DNA of 7,021 nt from Porphyromonadaceae bacterium UBA4277 (GCA_002395965.1 DGVT01000047.1:1-7021), one strand, 5' to 3'. Positions 1 through 5,931 are shown, counted from the first letter of the stretch. Numbers and translations: made by a program. Notes: generated from the sequence alone by a model not told the origin.

Positions 1-10
1 ACGCCGGTTT

Positions 11-38
11 AGCTACGAGCTACAAGCTACGGGCTACG
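11..38. repeat. Tandem heptamer repeat, four copies
   Basis: Four back-to-back 7-bp units read AGCTACG, AGCTACA, AGCTACG and GGCTACG, followed by a partial AG. No reading frame or RNA is associated with them. Such short arrays can change copy number by slippage. The left edge of the window may cut a longer array. Confidence 0.75.
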
Positions 39-62
39 AGTGTGCAATGCGGCTCATTGTTA

Positions 63-79
63 ATTATTCATTATTAATT
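63..79. repeat. AT-rich 17-bp direct repeat, copy 1
   Basis: ATTATTCATTATTAATT occurs here and again, identically, at 301-317. The two copies flank the inverted-repeat element at 81-280. The sequence is low in complexity, so part of the match may reflect simple AT-rich expansion rather than a target-site duplication. Confidence 0.6.
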
Positions 80-80
80 T

Positions 81-280
81 AAGTTTCTAAAGTAGCTAAC
101 ATGCTCAGATAGTGCTACAAAGTTCCTCTACGAGGCACTTTCCCGCGACATGCTGTGACCAAGCTGCGAACCCCGCTGGGGTTCTTGCATGGTCTTTCAC
201 ACAAAGTCGGGTCTTCGACCCGCCAGCGTCTTCGACGCTTTTGCTTGCTATTTTCAACATTTTATCTACTTTAGAAACTT
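81..280. repeat. MITE-like element with 15-bp inverted ends
   Basis: AAGTTTCTAAAGTAG (81-95) and CTACTTTAGAAACTT (266-280) are perfect reverse complements and bound a 200-bp segment with no coding capacity. Looser AT-rich complementarity continues outside them. The interior is a string of small hairpins plus a 17-bp motif (100-116) repeated at 1017-1033. Inverted ends, no ORF and flanking direct repeats fit a miniature mobile element or a REP-type cluster moved by a transposase elsewhere. It could instead be a structured 3' region or non-coding RNA downstream of umuD. The inverted repeats are seen directly; mobility is inferred. Confidence 0.5.
125..239. repeat. Cluster of hairpins with three-base loops
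   Basis: Four perfect inverted repeats lie in a row, each with a 3-nt loop: CCTC-TAC-GAGG (125-135), GAACCCC-GCT-GGGGTTC (168-184), CGGGTC-TTC-GACCCG (208-222) and AGCGTC-TTC-GACGCT (225-239). The second sits inside a longer imperfect stem because GACCA (157-161) can pair with TGGTC (190-194). The last two are only two bases apart and share the core GTCTTCGAC while differing outside it in a paired way, as expected if the fold is what is kept. The last is followed by TTTT and could end a + strand transcript. Confidence 0.7.
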
Positions 281-324
281 GAATTATTGATTATTAATTC
301 ATTATTCATTATTAATTATTCATT
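281..324. repeat. AT-rich repeat tract including 17-bp copy 2
   Basis: This tract is made of overlapping variants of ATTATT, CATT and TTAATT and contains the exact second copy (301-317) of the repeat at 63-79. A related tract in the opposite sense lies at 868-903. It separates the inverted-repeat element from the umuD stop codon. No function can be read from it. Confidence 0.6.
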
Positions 325-353
325 GGCTATGAGTTGCTGGCGCTCACAGGCGA

Positions 354-797
354 TTAGCGTTGCAGGCGGTGGATGATGTGAGAGACCACGCCCCACACGG
401 TGAAGTTGCTCTCCTGTGAGATGTGCATTTCGGGGAACTGCTTGTTGGCCGGTGTGAGGTACAAGCCATCGTCCTTGATAGTAATTCGCTTCACGGTGAA
501 GTCACCATCGATGAAGCACACGGCAATGTCGCCATTTTGTGGAGTGAGCGACTTGTCGATGACCAGTATGTCGCCGCTGTGGATGCCGGCATCAATCATC
601 GAGTTGCCAATGACGCGTGCGCAGAACGTGGCGGCAGGGTTGTTAATCAGTTCGCGGTTGAGGTCTATCACGTCGCCGTAGGAGCCTTGTGCAGGACTGG
701 GGAAACCGGCCTGGATGCGGCTCTCATAGTAGGCTGTTGGCTGTGATGTGCTGTCGTCGATGCGGCTTATTTCAAGCCTTATGTTTTCGTCGGTCAT
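354..797 (-). CDS. umuD: UmuD-like S24 peptidase (SOS mutagenesis)
   Basis: This 147-residue protein matches UmuD over its whole length. UmuD cuts itself after RecA-nucleoprotein stimulation, and the shortened form partners the UmuC polymerase in translesion synthesis. The likely cut site is Ala30-Gly31 in QAGFPSPA, the counterpart of the CGFPSPA site in E. coli UmuD. The Ser-Lys dyad is visible as Ser66 in GNSMIDAGI and Lys103 in FTVKR, and the C-terminal VWGVVSHIIH strand is typical. There is no helix-turn-helix domain and the length fits UmuD, so it is not LexA. The start is supported by a -7 box and palindrome just upstream. umuC usually follows directly, but the 353 bases downstream hold only repeats. 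Expression is probably damage-induced (inference). Confidence 0.93.
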   Translation of the reverse strand: MTDENIRLEISRIDDSTSQPTAYYESRIQAGFPSPAQGSYGDVIDLNRELINNPAATFCARVIGNSMIDAGIHSGDILVIDKSLTPQNGDIAVCFIDGDFTVKRITIKDDGLYLTPANKQFPEMHISQESNFTVWGVVSHIIHRLQR

Positions 798-823
798 AAT
801 AGATCTGTTCTTGTTTTGTTAGG

Positions 824-831
824 CAAATTTA
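824..831 (-). promoter_or_regulatory. umuD promoter -7 box
   Basis: On the minus strand this reads TAAATTTG, an exact match to the Bacteroidota primary-sigma -7 element TAnnTTTG. Transcription would begin about 7 bases downstream, leaving a leader of about 20 nt before the umuD ATG. No clear TTTG -33 element is present at the usual spacing; that region is occupied by the palindrome at 832-854. Confidence 0.6.
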
Positions 832-854
832 CATAGAATTCTCGGAATTCTATG
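832..854. promoter_or_regulatory. Palindromic operator candidate upstream of umuD
   Basis: CATAGAATTC and GAATTCTATG are perfect 10-bp inverted arms around a 3-bp centre. The dyad directly abuts the -7 box and fills the space where the -33 element should be, so a bound dimer would block RNA polymerase. Because umuD is normally SOS-controlled, the simplest reading is a binding site for the local SOS repressor (LexA or an S24-family regulator). It does not resemble the E. coli LexA box CTGT-N8-ACAG. The three-base centre means it could also be another member of the local hairpin family. Confidence 0.6.
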
Positions 855-867
855 CCCTTATGATAAA

Positions 868-903
868 TTTAATTATGAATTGTGAATTATGAATTATGAA
901 TGA
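868..903. repeat. AT-rich GAATTAT repeat tract
   Basis: AATTATGAATT, GTGAATTATG and AATTATGAATG follow one another as degenerate copies of a roughly 10-bp unit. It is the reverse-complement flavour of the tracts at 58-80 and 281-324 and borders the hairpin island at 921-1175 as those border the element at 81-280. No gene or promoter is evident in it. Confidence 0.55.
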
Positions 904-920
904 TTGAGTTCACTTGAAAA

Positions 921-1175
921 AGTCCTGAAAGGACTGTAAGCCCTGAGCCCAGGGCAACGCCCTGGGTGATAATCAAGAAGTTACGTTTCGCCCTGAAGGG
1001 GCAAAAGCATAAAATTCATGCTCAGATAGTGCTTTCGTTCGGCCGGATTTGCAATCCGGCCGCCGGGTAACTTGCGGATTTGCAATCCGCTAGCCCTTGA
1101 GTGCTACCATGTAGCCGTTCCGGCGTAGGGATTGCAAATCCCCTGTTAAGCCCTGGCGGATTGCAAATCCGCCAG
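921..1175. repeat. Island of three-base-loop hairpins
   Basis: Eight short inverted repeats, all with 3-nt loops, are packed into 255 bases: AGTCCT-GAA-AGGACT (921-935), CCCAGGGC-AAC-GCCCTGGG (948-966), GCCCT-GAA-GGGGC with one G-T pair (990-1002), CGGCCGGATT-TGC-AATCCGGCCG (1040-1062), GCGGATT-TGC-AATCCGC (1074-1090), GCTAC-CAT-GTAGC (1103-1115), GGGATT-GCA-AATCCC (1128-1142) and a 10-bp stem with a GCA loop (1153-1175). Four share the core GGATT/AATCC, two in each orientation. There is no plausible reading frame. The pattern resembles REP/RAYT-type repeats and hairpin islands I recall from other Bacteroidales genomes, an unchecked recollection. Confidence 0.75.
1017..1033 (+). repeat. 17-bp direct repeat shared with 100-116
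   Basis: CATGCTCAGATAGTGCT occurs identically at 100-116 and 1017-1033, in the same orientation, on opposite sides of umuD. In both places it sits inside a hairpin cluster. It is not low complexity, so the shared copy suggests that the two clusters are related elements. Confidence 0.75.
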
Positions 1176-1179
1176 AACT

Positions 1180-1215
1180 AAAATCGCATATCGAGGCGCC
1201 CCGATATGCGATTTT
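1180..1215 (-). terminator. Strong hairpin, rho-independent terminator type
   Basis: AAAATCGCATATCG and CGATATGCGATTTT pair perfectly over 14 bp around an 8-base loop. Because the arms start with A4 and end with T4, it could act in either direction. On the minus strand it lies 24 bases after the stop codon of the dockerin-like remnant at 1240-1293, so it probably was that gene's terminator. It may now stop read-through from htpG toward umuD. Confidence 0.7.
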
Positions 1216-1239
1216 CTAAATCGCTGAGTGCGATTGATG

Positions 1240-1293
1240 CTATTGCTTGAGGATGAGGTTGATAGCCGCATTCACGTCGTCCACATCCACCAT
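1240..1293 (-). pseudogene. Remnant of a dockerin-like C-terminus
   Basis: Minus-strand codons read MVDVDDVNAAINLILKQ and then a TAG stop. This looks like the end of a dockerin-type calcium-binding tail, typically GDVNGDG followed by a DVDDVN-type loop and an INxIL helix, found at the C-terminus of many secreted Bacteroidales proteins. The next upstream codons are ATC and an in-frame TAA, and the expected GDG is missing, so similarity stops abruptly at the Met. A terminator-type hairpin follows at 1180-1215. I infer a rearrangement or insertion removed the body of the gene. The fragment is short, so the match is suggestive only. Confidence 0.55.
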
Positions 1294-1322
1294 GATTTAA
1301 GGTAAATTGCCTGTTAATAGAT

Positions 1323-1547
1323 GTGAATTTACACCAAAGAAGTGATGCTGATATGGCTCGGTTGCATAGTAGTGAGGCACGAAATTTTCAAATGGTGACA
1401 AGCAGTTACCGACTTGAACTTGATAATGCCAATGAACCCTTGCAAGCAAGTAGTGATACTTGTCTGCAAGGGCTCATTTTCATCACTAAGTTTGTGTTAG
1501 CTATGGTTGTAACATCAATTTTCGGAATGTTGGCTTTCAGGGTTTAA
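1323..1547 (+). CDS. Doubtful small ORF with C-terminal membrane helix
   Basis: This ORF encodes at most 74 residues from a GTG start, or 64 from the ATG at 1353. I recognise no family. Residues 1-48 are polar; residues 51-72 are hydrophobic (LIFITKF through FGMLAF) and could form one tail-anchored membrane helix, with a single Lys56 inside. It is the only potential gene on the + strand and runs toward htpG. It begins just right of the broken dockerin remnant, in DNA unlike its neighbours, so it may be part of an insertion or a decayed fragment. An inverted repeat, GTAAATT (1302-1308) and AATTTAC (1326-1332), spans the start. It could equally be a chance ORF. Confidence 0.3.
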   Translation: MNLHQRSDADMARLHSSEARNFQMVTSSYRLELDNANEPLQASSDTCLQGLIFITKFVLAMVVTSIFGMLAFRV

Positions 1548-1585
1548 CGTTAGCCTCTGTAGGCCATAAACTCGGGTTATGATAG

Positions 1586-1625
1586 AATTCACGTTAAACT
1601 CTGCGTTTCCATCGCAATGTGAATT
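1586..1625 (-). other. Inverted repeat just after htpG, possible weak terminator
   Basis: AATTCAC (1586-1592) and GTGAATT (1619-1625) pair across 26 bases that hold an inner TGCG/CGCA stem. A second dyad, GTTTAACGT (1542-1550) with ACGTTAAAC (1591-1599), overlaps it. The structure begins 4 bases beyond the htpG stop codon, where an operon terminator would be expected, but no clear T-run follows. Confidence 0.35.
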
Positions 1626-1628
1626 GTT

Positions 1629-3680
1629 TTAGAGCAGGCTCACCGAGCGGTTGAGGAATGTGTTCAGAGCCTCACCTTTGAGCAGTCCGTTGCCTAACAG
1701 TGCGATGTCGATGAGCTGTTTCACCACATCTTGCGATGCTGCGTAGGCCGTGATGGCAGCATTGCGCTTGTCGCGCAACTCGCGAGCCTTGTTCTCGTTG
1801 TTTTCGAGGTCTTTCTTATTCTCGTCGGTAAAGTCTTTTTCGTTTTTGTTCTTAATGTCGCGCAGGGCATTAATAACATTGTCGGTAGCTGCCAGCTCTT
1901 CGTTGATGGGTTTAATCTCGGCCTCGGTAGCTTTGACTGCCTGGTCGATGACGCGCTTGATGAGCGGGTGCTCGGTATTGAGTGTGAGCGAGTAGCTGTC
2001 GGGCAATTCGCCATAGAAACTCATACCCGGCTGGAATTGTGCCATTTCCTTCATGCGCCGCATATATTCGCTTTGCGTGATGATGACCGGTTGTGCTTCG
2101 GGTCCCATGGCAGCCAGCATGACCATGAAGTTGCTCTTGTCGATGGTTGGAATCTGCGACTGGAACAATGTTGTGGCCACATCTTTCTCGACTTGCGTGA
2201 GTTCCACTTCGCGATTGTTCTCTTTAACTATCAAGCGGTCGATAACATCAGAATCGACGCGCACATATCGCGTTTTCTCGTTCTTCTGCTCCAGCATGCC
2301 GATGAATGGCACGTCGAGCTGGCCGTTCATCATGAGCACATCGTAGCCCTTGTCGGCAGCGGCCTTGATGTGGGCATACTGTGCTTCCTTGTCGGTGGCA
2401 TAAAGGTAGATGAGGTTTCCGTCCTTATCGGTCTGGTTGGCCTCGATGAGCTTCTTGTAGTCGTCGAGCTTGAAGAATTTGCCGTCGGTGTTCTCGAGCA
2501 GTGCAAATTTCATGGCTTGGTCGCGGAACTTCTCATCACTGAGCATGCCATACTCGATGAAGATTTTGATGTCGTCCCATTTTTTCTCAAATTCAGCGGC
2601 ATCGTTCTTGGCAATCTCTTCGAGTCGCGAAGCCACTTTCTTTGTAATGTAAGACGAAATTTTCTTCACGTTGCGGTCGGCTTGCAAGTAGGATCGCGAC
2701 ACGTTGAGCGGGATGTCGGGCGAGTCGATGACACCTTGCAGCAGCATCATGAATTCGGGCACCACGCCCTCGACGCTGTCGGTGACATAGACCTGGTTGC
2801 AATATAGCTGGATGCGGTCTTTGCGTATGTCGAGGTTGTTTTTAATCTTCGGGAAGTAGAGAATGCCTGTGAGCGTGAACGGGAAGTCCACATTCAGGTG
2901 AATCCAGAAGAGGGGGTCTTCCTGAGCCGGCTGTATGGCACGGTAGAACTTCAGGTAGTCATCATCTTTCAAGTCGGTGGGCTTGCGTGTCCACAGCGGC
3001 TCGACGTCGTTGATGATTTTGTCTTTATCGGTATCGACGTATTTTCCGTCTTTCCATTCTTGTTCCTTGCCGAAGACAATGGGCACAGGCATGAAGCGGC
3101 AATACTTTGTCAGCAGCGCGCTGATGCGACTCTGCTCCAGGTATTCTTTTTCGTCATCGTCGATGTGGAGGATGATGTCGGTGCCGCGCTCGGTCTTGTC
3201 GCAGTCGGTCATTTCATATTCCGGCGAGCCGTCGCAAGTCCAGCACACTGCCTTTGCACCCTCTTTGTACGACAGGGTGTGTATTTCCACTTTCTTCGAC
3301 ACCATGAATGCCGAGTAGAACCCCAGGCCGAAGTGGCCTATGATGGCATTGGCGCTGTCTTTGTACTTATTCAGGAATTCCTCGGCGCCTGAGAATGCTA
3401 TCTGGTTGATGTATTTATCTACATCGTCGGCCGTCATGCCAATGCCGTGATCGCTCACTGTGAGTGTTCCGGCCTGCTTGTCGATTGTGACGTTCACCTT
3501 CAGGTCATCGGTCGAGCCATTAAAATCACCTGCCGATGCCAGGGTTTTCAGTTTTTGTGTTGCATCTACTGCATTAGAGATTAGTTCGCGCAAGAAAATC
3601 TCGTGGTCGCTATAGAGAAATTGCTTGATAACGGGGAAAATGTTGTTAGTAGTTACCCCAATTGAACCTTTTGTTGCCAT
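1629..3680 (-). CDS. htpG: HtpG, bacterial Hsp90 chaperone
   Basis: This 683-residue cytosolic protein is a complete Hsp90-family ATP-dependent chaperone. It works as a dimer that remodels and stabilises client proteins, often with DnaK. The N-terminal GHKL ATPase domain (about 1-225) carries the Hsp90 signature SDHEIFLRE (24-32) with catalytic Glu32 and Asn36, the nucleotide-binding DHGIGM (77-82), and the lid segment GHFGLGFYS (115-123). The middle domain contains LNVSRSYLQ, whose Arg contacts the ATP gamma-phosphate. The C-terminal dimerisation part contains YMRRMKEM. A charged, helix-rich stretch near the C-terminus (DIKNKNEKDFTDENKK and onward) is usual for Bacteroidales HtpG. The start lies 4 bp after the clpC stop without a Shine-Dalgarno sequence, so it is expected to be translated from the clpC message. 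Confidence 0.97.
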   Translation of the reverse strand: MATKGSIGVTTNNIFPVIKQFLYSDHEIFLRELISNAVDATQKLKTLASAGDFNGSTDDLKVNVTIDKQAGTLTVSDHGIGMTADDVDKYINQIAFSGAEEFLNKYKDSANAIIGHFGLGFYSAFMVSKKVEIHTLSYKEGAKAVCWTCDGSPEYEMTDCDKTERGTDIILHIDDDEKEYLEQSRISALLTKYCRFMPVPIVFGKEQEWKDGKYVDTDKDKIINDVEPLWTRKPTDLKDDDYLKFYRAIQPAQEDPLFWIHLNVDFPFTLTGILYFPKIKNNLDIRKDRIQLYCNQVYVTDSVEGVVPEFMMLLQGVIDSPDIPLNVSRSYLQADRNVKKISSYITKKVASRLEEIAKNDAAEFEKKWDDIKIFIEYGMLSDEKFRDQAMKFALLENTDGKFFKLDDYKKLIEANQTDKDGNLIYLYATDKEAQYAHIKAAADKGYDVLMMNGQLDVPFIGMLEQKNEKTRYVRVDSDVIDRLIVKENNREVELTQVEKDVATTLFQSQIPTIDKSNFMVMLAAMGPEAQPVIITQSEYMRRMKEMAQFQPGMSFYGELPDSYSLTLNTEHPLIKRVIDQAVKATEAEIKPINEELAATDNVINALRDIKNKNEKDFTDENKKDLENNENKARELRDKRNAAITAYAASQDVVKQLIDIALLGNGLLKGEALNTFLNRSVSLL

Positions 3681-3684
3681 GATA

Positions 3685-5907
3685 TTATATGTTGTTAGTG
3701 TTTTCGGTTTCGGTTGATTGTTCGTCGGCCGGTGCGACGGCTTCGATGTCGGTGCGTGATGTGTCGTTCTCTTTTTCCGCCGCCTTGATTGATGCCGTTA
3801 TTTCATCGTCCTTAACATCGATAACGATGGTGTCGCCAGGCTTTGCCTCCTCGCGCAGCAGCATTTCGCTGAGCGGGTCTTCGATGTGTGCCTGTATGGC
3901 CCGCTTTAGCGGTCGTGCGCCATACTGCACATCAAATCCTGCCTCGGCCACCTTTTTCTTTGCCTCATCGGTGATGCTGAGCTTGAAGCCTGATGCCTCA
4001 ACGCGCTTGTAGAACGATGCCAGCTCAATATCGACAATCTTGAGTATGTCGTCTTTGTTGAGCGACGAGAATACTATGATGTCATCTACACGGTTGAGGA
4101 ACTCGGGCGAAAACGAGCGGTTGAGGGCTTTGCGTATTACCGCATCGCTGCGCTCTTTGGTAATGTCGCCGGTGTTGAAGCCCACGCCAGCGCCAAAGTC
4201 CTTCAGCTCGCGCGTGCCGATGTTGCTGGTCATGATCACGATGGTGTTTTTGAAATCGACTTTGCGCCCGAGGCTGTCGGTGAGCATGCCTTCGTCCAGC
4301 ACTTGTAAGAGCATGTTGAACACATCGGGGTGGGCTTTCTCCACCTCATCGAGCAGTACCACTGAGTAGGGGTGGCGGCGCACCTTTTCGGTGAGCTGAC
4401 CTCCTTCTTCATACCCCACATAGCCCGGAGGCGCTCCCACGAGTCGCGAGACGTTGAATTTTTCCATATATTCGCTCATGTCGATGCGTATGAGGGCGTC
4501 ATCGCTGTTGAACAGGAACTCTGCAAGTTTCTTTGCCAGCAAAGTCTTACCCACACCGGTGGAGCCGAGGAACATGAATGAACCGATGGGACGCTTGGGG
4601 TCGCGCAACCCGGCACGATTGCGGCGTATGGCGCGTGCAATCTTGTCGATAGCCTCATCCTGCCCGATGACCTGCTTTTTCAGTTCGTCGGTCATGCCAA
4701 GCAGTCGCAGTCCTTCGCTCTGTGCGATGCGCTGCACGGGCACTCCGGTAATGAGTGCCACAACCTCGGCCACATCGTTCTCATCGACTGTTTCGCGCTT
4801 GTTGTCGAGCTCTTCTTCCCATTTGCGCTTGGCAAAGTCGAGTTCGAGTTTCAGTCGCTCTTGCAGGTCGCGATAATTGGCTGCACCTTCAAAGTTCTGA
4901 GCCTGGACGGCTTTGAACTTGTTTTCCTGAGCTTCGGCTATGCGTTTTTCCAGGTTGTCGATTTCGGGCGGTACCACCACTTTTGAAATGTGCACGCGCG
5001 ATCCGGCCTCGTCCAGGGCATCGATGGCCTTGTCGGGGAAGAAGCGGTCGCTGATGTATCGGTCGGTGAGCTTGACGCAAGCCTCAAGGGCCTTTTCGGT
5101 ATAGTTCACTCCGTGATGCTTTTCATACACATGCTTGATGTTGTGGAGTATCTCAAGAGTCTCTTCGGCAGTGGTGGGCTCCACGATAACCTTTTGGAAA
5201 CGTCGCTCCAAGGCTCCGTCTTTCTCGATGTTCTTGCGGTATTCGTCGAGTGTGGTGGCGCCGATGCACTGGAATTCTCCTCGTGCCAGTGCCGGCTTGA
5301 GCAGGTTGGCAGCATCCATCGAGCCAGAGGCATTTCCAGCACCGACGATGTTATGGATTTCGTCGATGAACATGATGATGTCGGGGTGTTGGGTGACCTC
5401 ATCGACCACGGCCTTGACGCGCTCTTCAAACTGTCCGCGATACTTCGTTCCGGCCACAATCGCAGCCATGTCGAGGCTCACGATGCGCTTGTCCATGAGC
5501 ACACGTGCCACCTTGCGTTCGACAATGCGCTTGGCCAGGCCCTCGATGATTGCACTCTTGCCCACACCCGGCTCGCCAATGAGCACAGGGTTATTCTTCT
5601 TGCGGCGGCTGAGGATTTGAGCCAGACGCTCAATTTCCTTCTCGCGTCCCACCACGGGGTCGAGTCTGCCTTCAGAAGCAGCTCGGGTGATGTCTTTGCT
5701 ATATTTGTCGATAACGGGTGTGCCATTATTGTCACCTTTCATGACATTTCGTCGCTGTGTGCGCTTTTCGCTGCCATGTGATGACTGGTTGCCGCCGGTC
5801 TCGTCTTCGGGCATGTCTTCCTCTTCATCGTCGGTGTGCAGTCCGGCTGTGGGAATGCTCACAGCGCGCTGCATATAGAGGTGTTGAGATTTTCTGTCGT
5901 AGGTCAT
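3685..5907 (-). CDS. clpC: ClpC-type AAA+ unfoldase lacking the N-domain
   Basis: This 740-residue Hsp100 protein should unfold substrates and feed them to ClpP. AAA+ module D1 shows Walker A GEPGVGKS (111-118), Walker B IMFIDE and arginine fingers Arg235/236. A ClpC-type coiled middle domain (about 312-375) includes a UVR-like stretch. Module D2 shows Walker A GSTGVGKT (448-455, Ser where Pro is usual), Walker B VVLLDE (516-521), a VGF ClpP-docking loop (575-577) and sensor-2 GAR (663-665). The double Clp_N repeat, about 145 residues in usual 820-860-residue relatives, is absent: D1 is preceded only by about 65 charged residues resembling the normal acidic linker. An in-frame TAA lies 18 bases before the ATG, so no longer start is possible. 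Substrate choice through N-domain adaptors should be lost; ClpP docking should remain. It heads an operon with htpG. Confidence 0.93.
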   Translation of the reverse strand: MTYDRKSQHLYMQRAVSIPTAGLHTDDEEEDMPEDETGGNQSSHGSEKRTQRRNVMKGDNNGTPVIDKYSKDITRAASEGRLDPVVGREKEIERLAQILSRRKKNNPVLIGEPGVGKSAIIEGLAKRIVERKVARVLMDKRIVSLDMAAIVAGTKYRGQFEERVKAVVDEVTQHPDIIMFIDEIHNIVGAGNASGSMDAANLLKPALARGEFQCIGATTLDEYRKNIEKDGALERRFQKVIVEPTTAEETLEILHNIKHVYEKHHGVNYTEKALEACVKLTDRYISDRFFPDKAIDALDEAGSRVHISKVVVPPEIDNLEKRIAEAQENKFKAVQAQNFEGAANYRDLQERLKLELDFAKRKWEEELDNKRETVDENDVAEVVALITGVPVQRIAQSEGLRLLGMTDELKKQVIGQDEAIDKIARAIRRNRAGLRDPKRPIGSFMFLGSTGVGKTLLAKKLAEFLFNSDDALIRIDMSEYMEKFNVSRLVGAPPGYVGYEEGGQLTEKVRRHPYSVVLLDEVEKAHPDVFNMLLQVLDEGMLTDSLGRKVDFKNTIVIMTSNIGTRELKDFGAGVGFNTGDITKERSDAVIRKALNRSFSPEFLNRVDDIIVFSSLNKDDILKIVDIELASFYKRVEASGFKLSITDEAKKKVAEAGFDVQYGARPLKRAIQAHIEDPLSEMLLREEAKPGDTIVIDVKDDEITASIKAAEKENDTSRTDIEAVAPADEQSTETENTNNI

Positions 5908-5931
5908 TCGTCTATATCGTTTTTCTTAAAT

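Noticed and set aside
354..797. LexA or phage-type repressor instead of UmuD
   Set aside because: There is no N-terminal helix-turn-helix; the cleavage site falls at residue 30 and the length of 147 residues matches UmuD.
921..1175. Possible CRISPR array because of repeated GGATTTGCAATCC units
   Set aside because: Units are inverted relative to one another, spacing is irregular, arms vary, and there are no constant-length spacers or nearby cas genes.
1731..2807. 358-codon open frame on the + strand opposite htpG
   Set aside because: It is fully antisense to a confident htpG. Its product is a Val/Leu/His-rich read-through with no recognisable domain, as expected from the shadow frame of a GC-rich gene.
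4990..5781. 263-codon open frame on the + strand opposite clpC
   Set aside because: It lies entirely within the conserved D1 coding region of clpC, has no domain, and is explained as a shadow frame.
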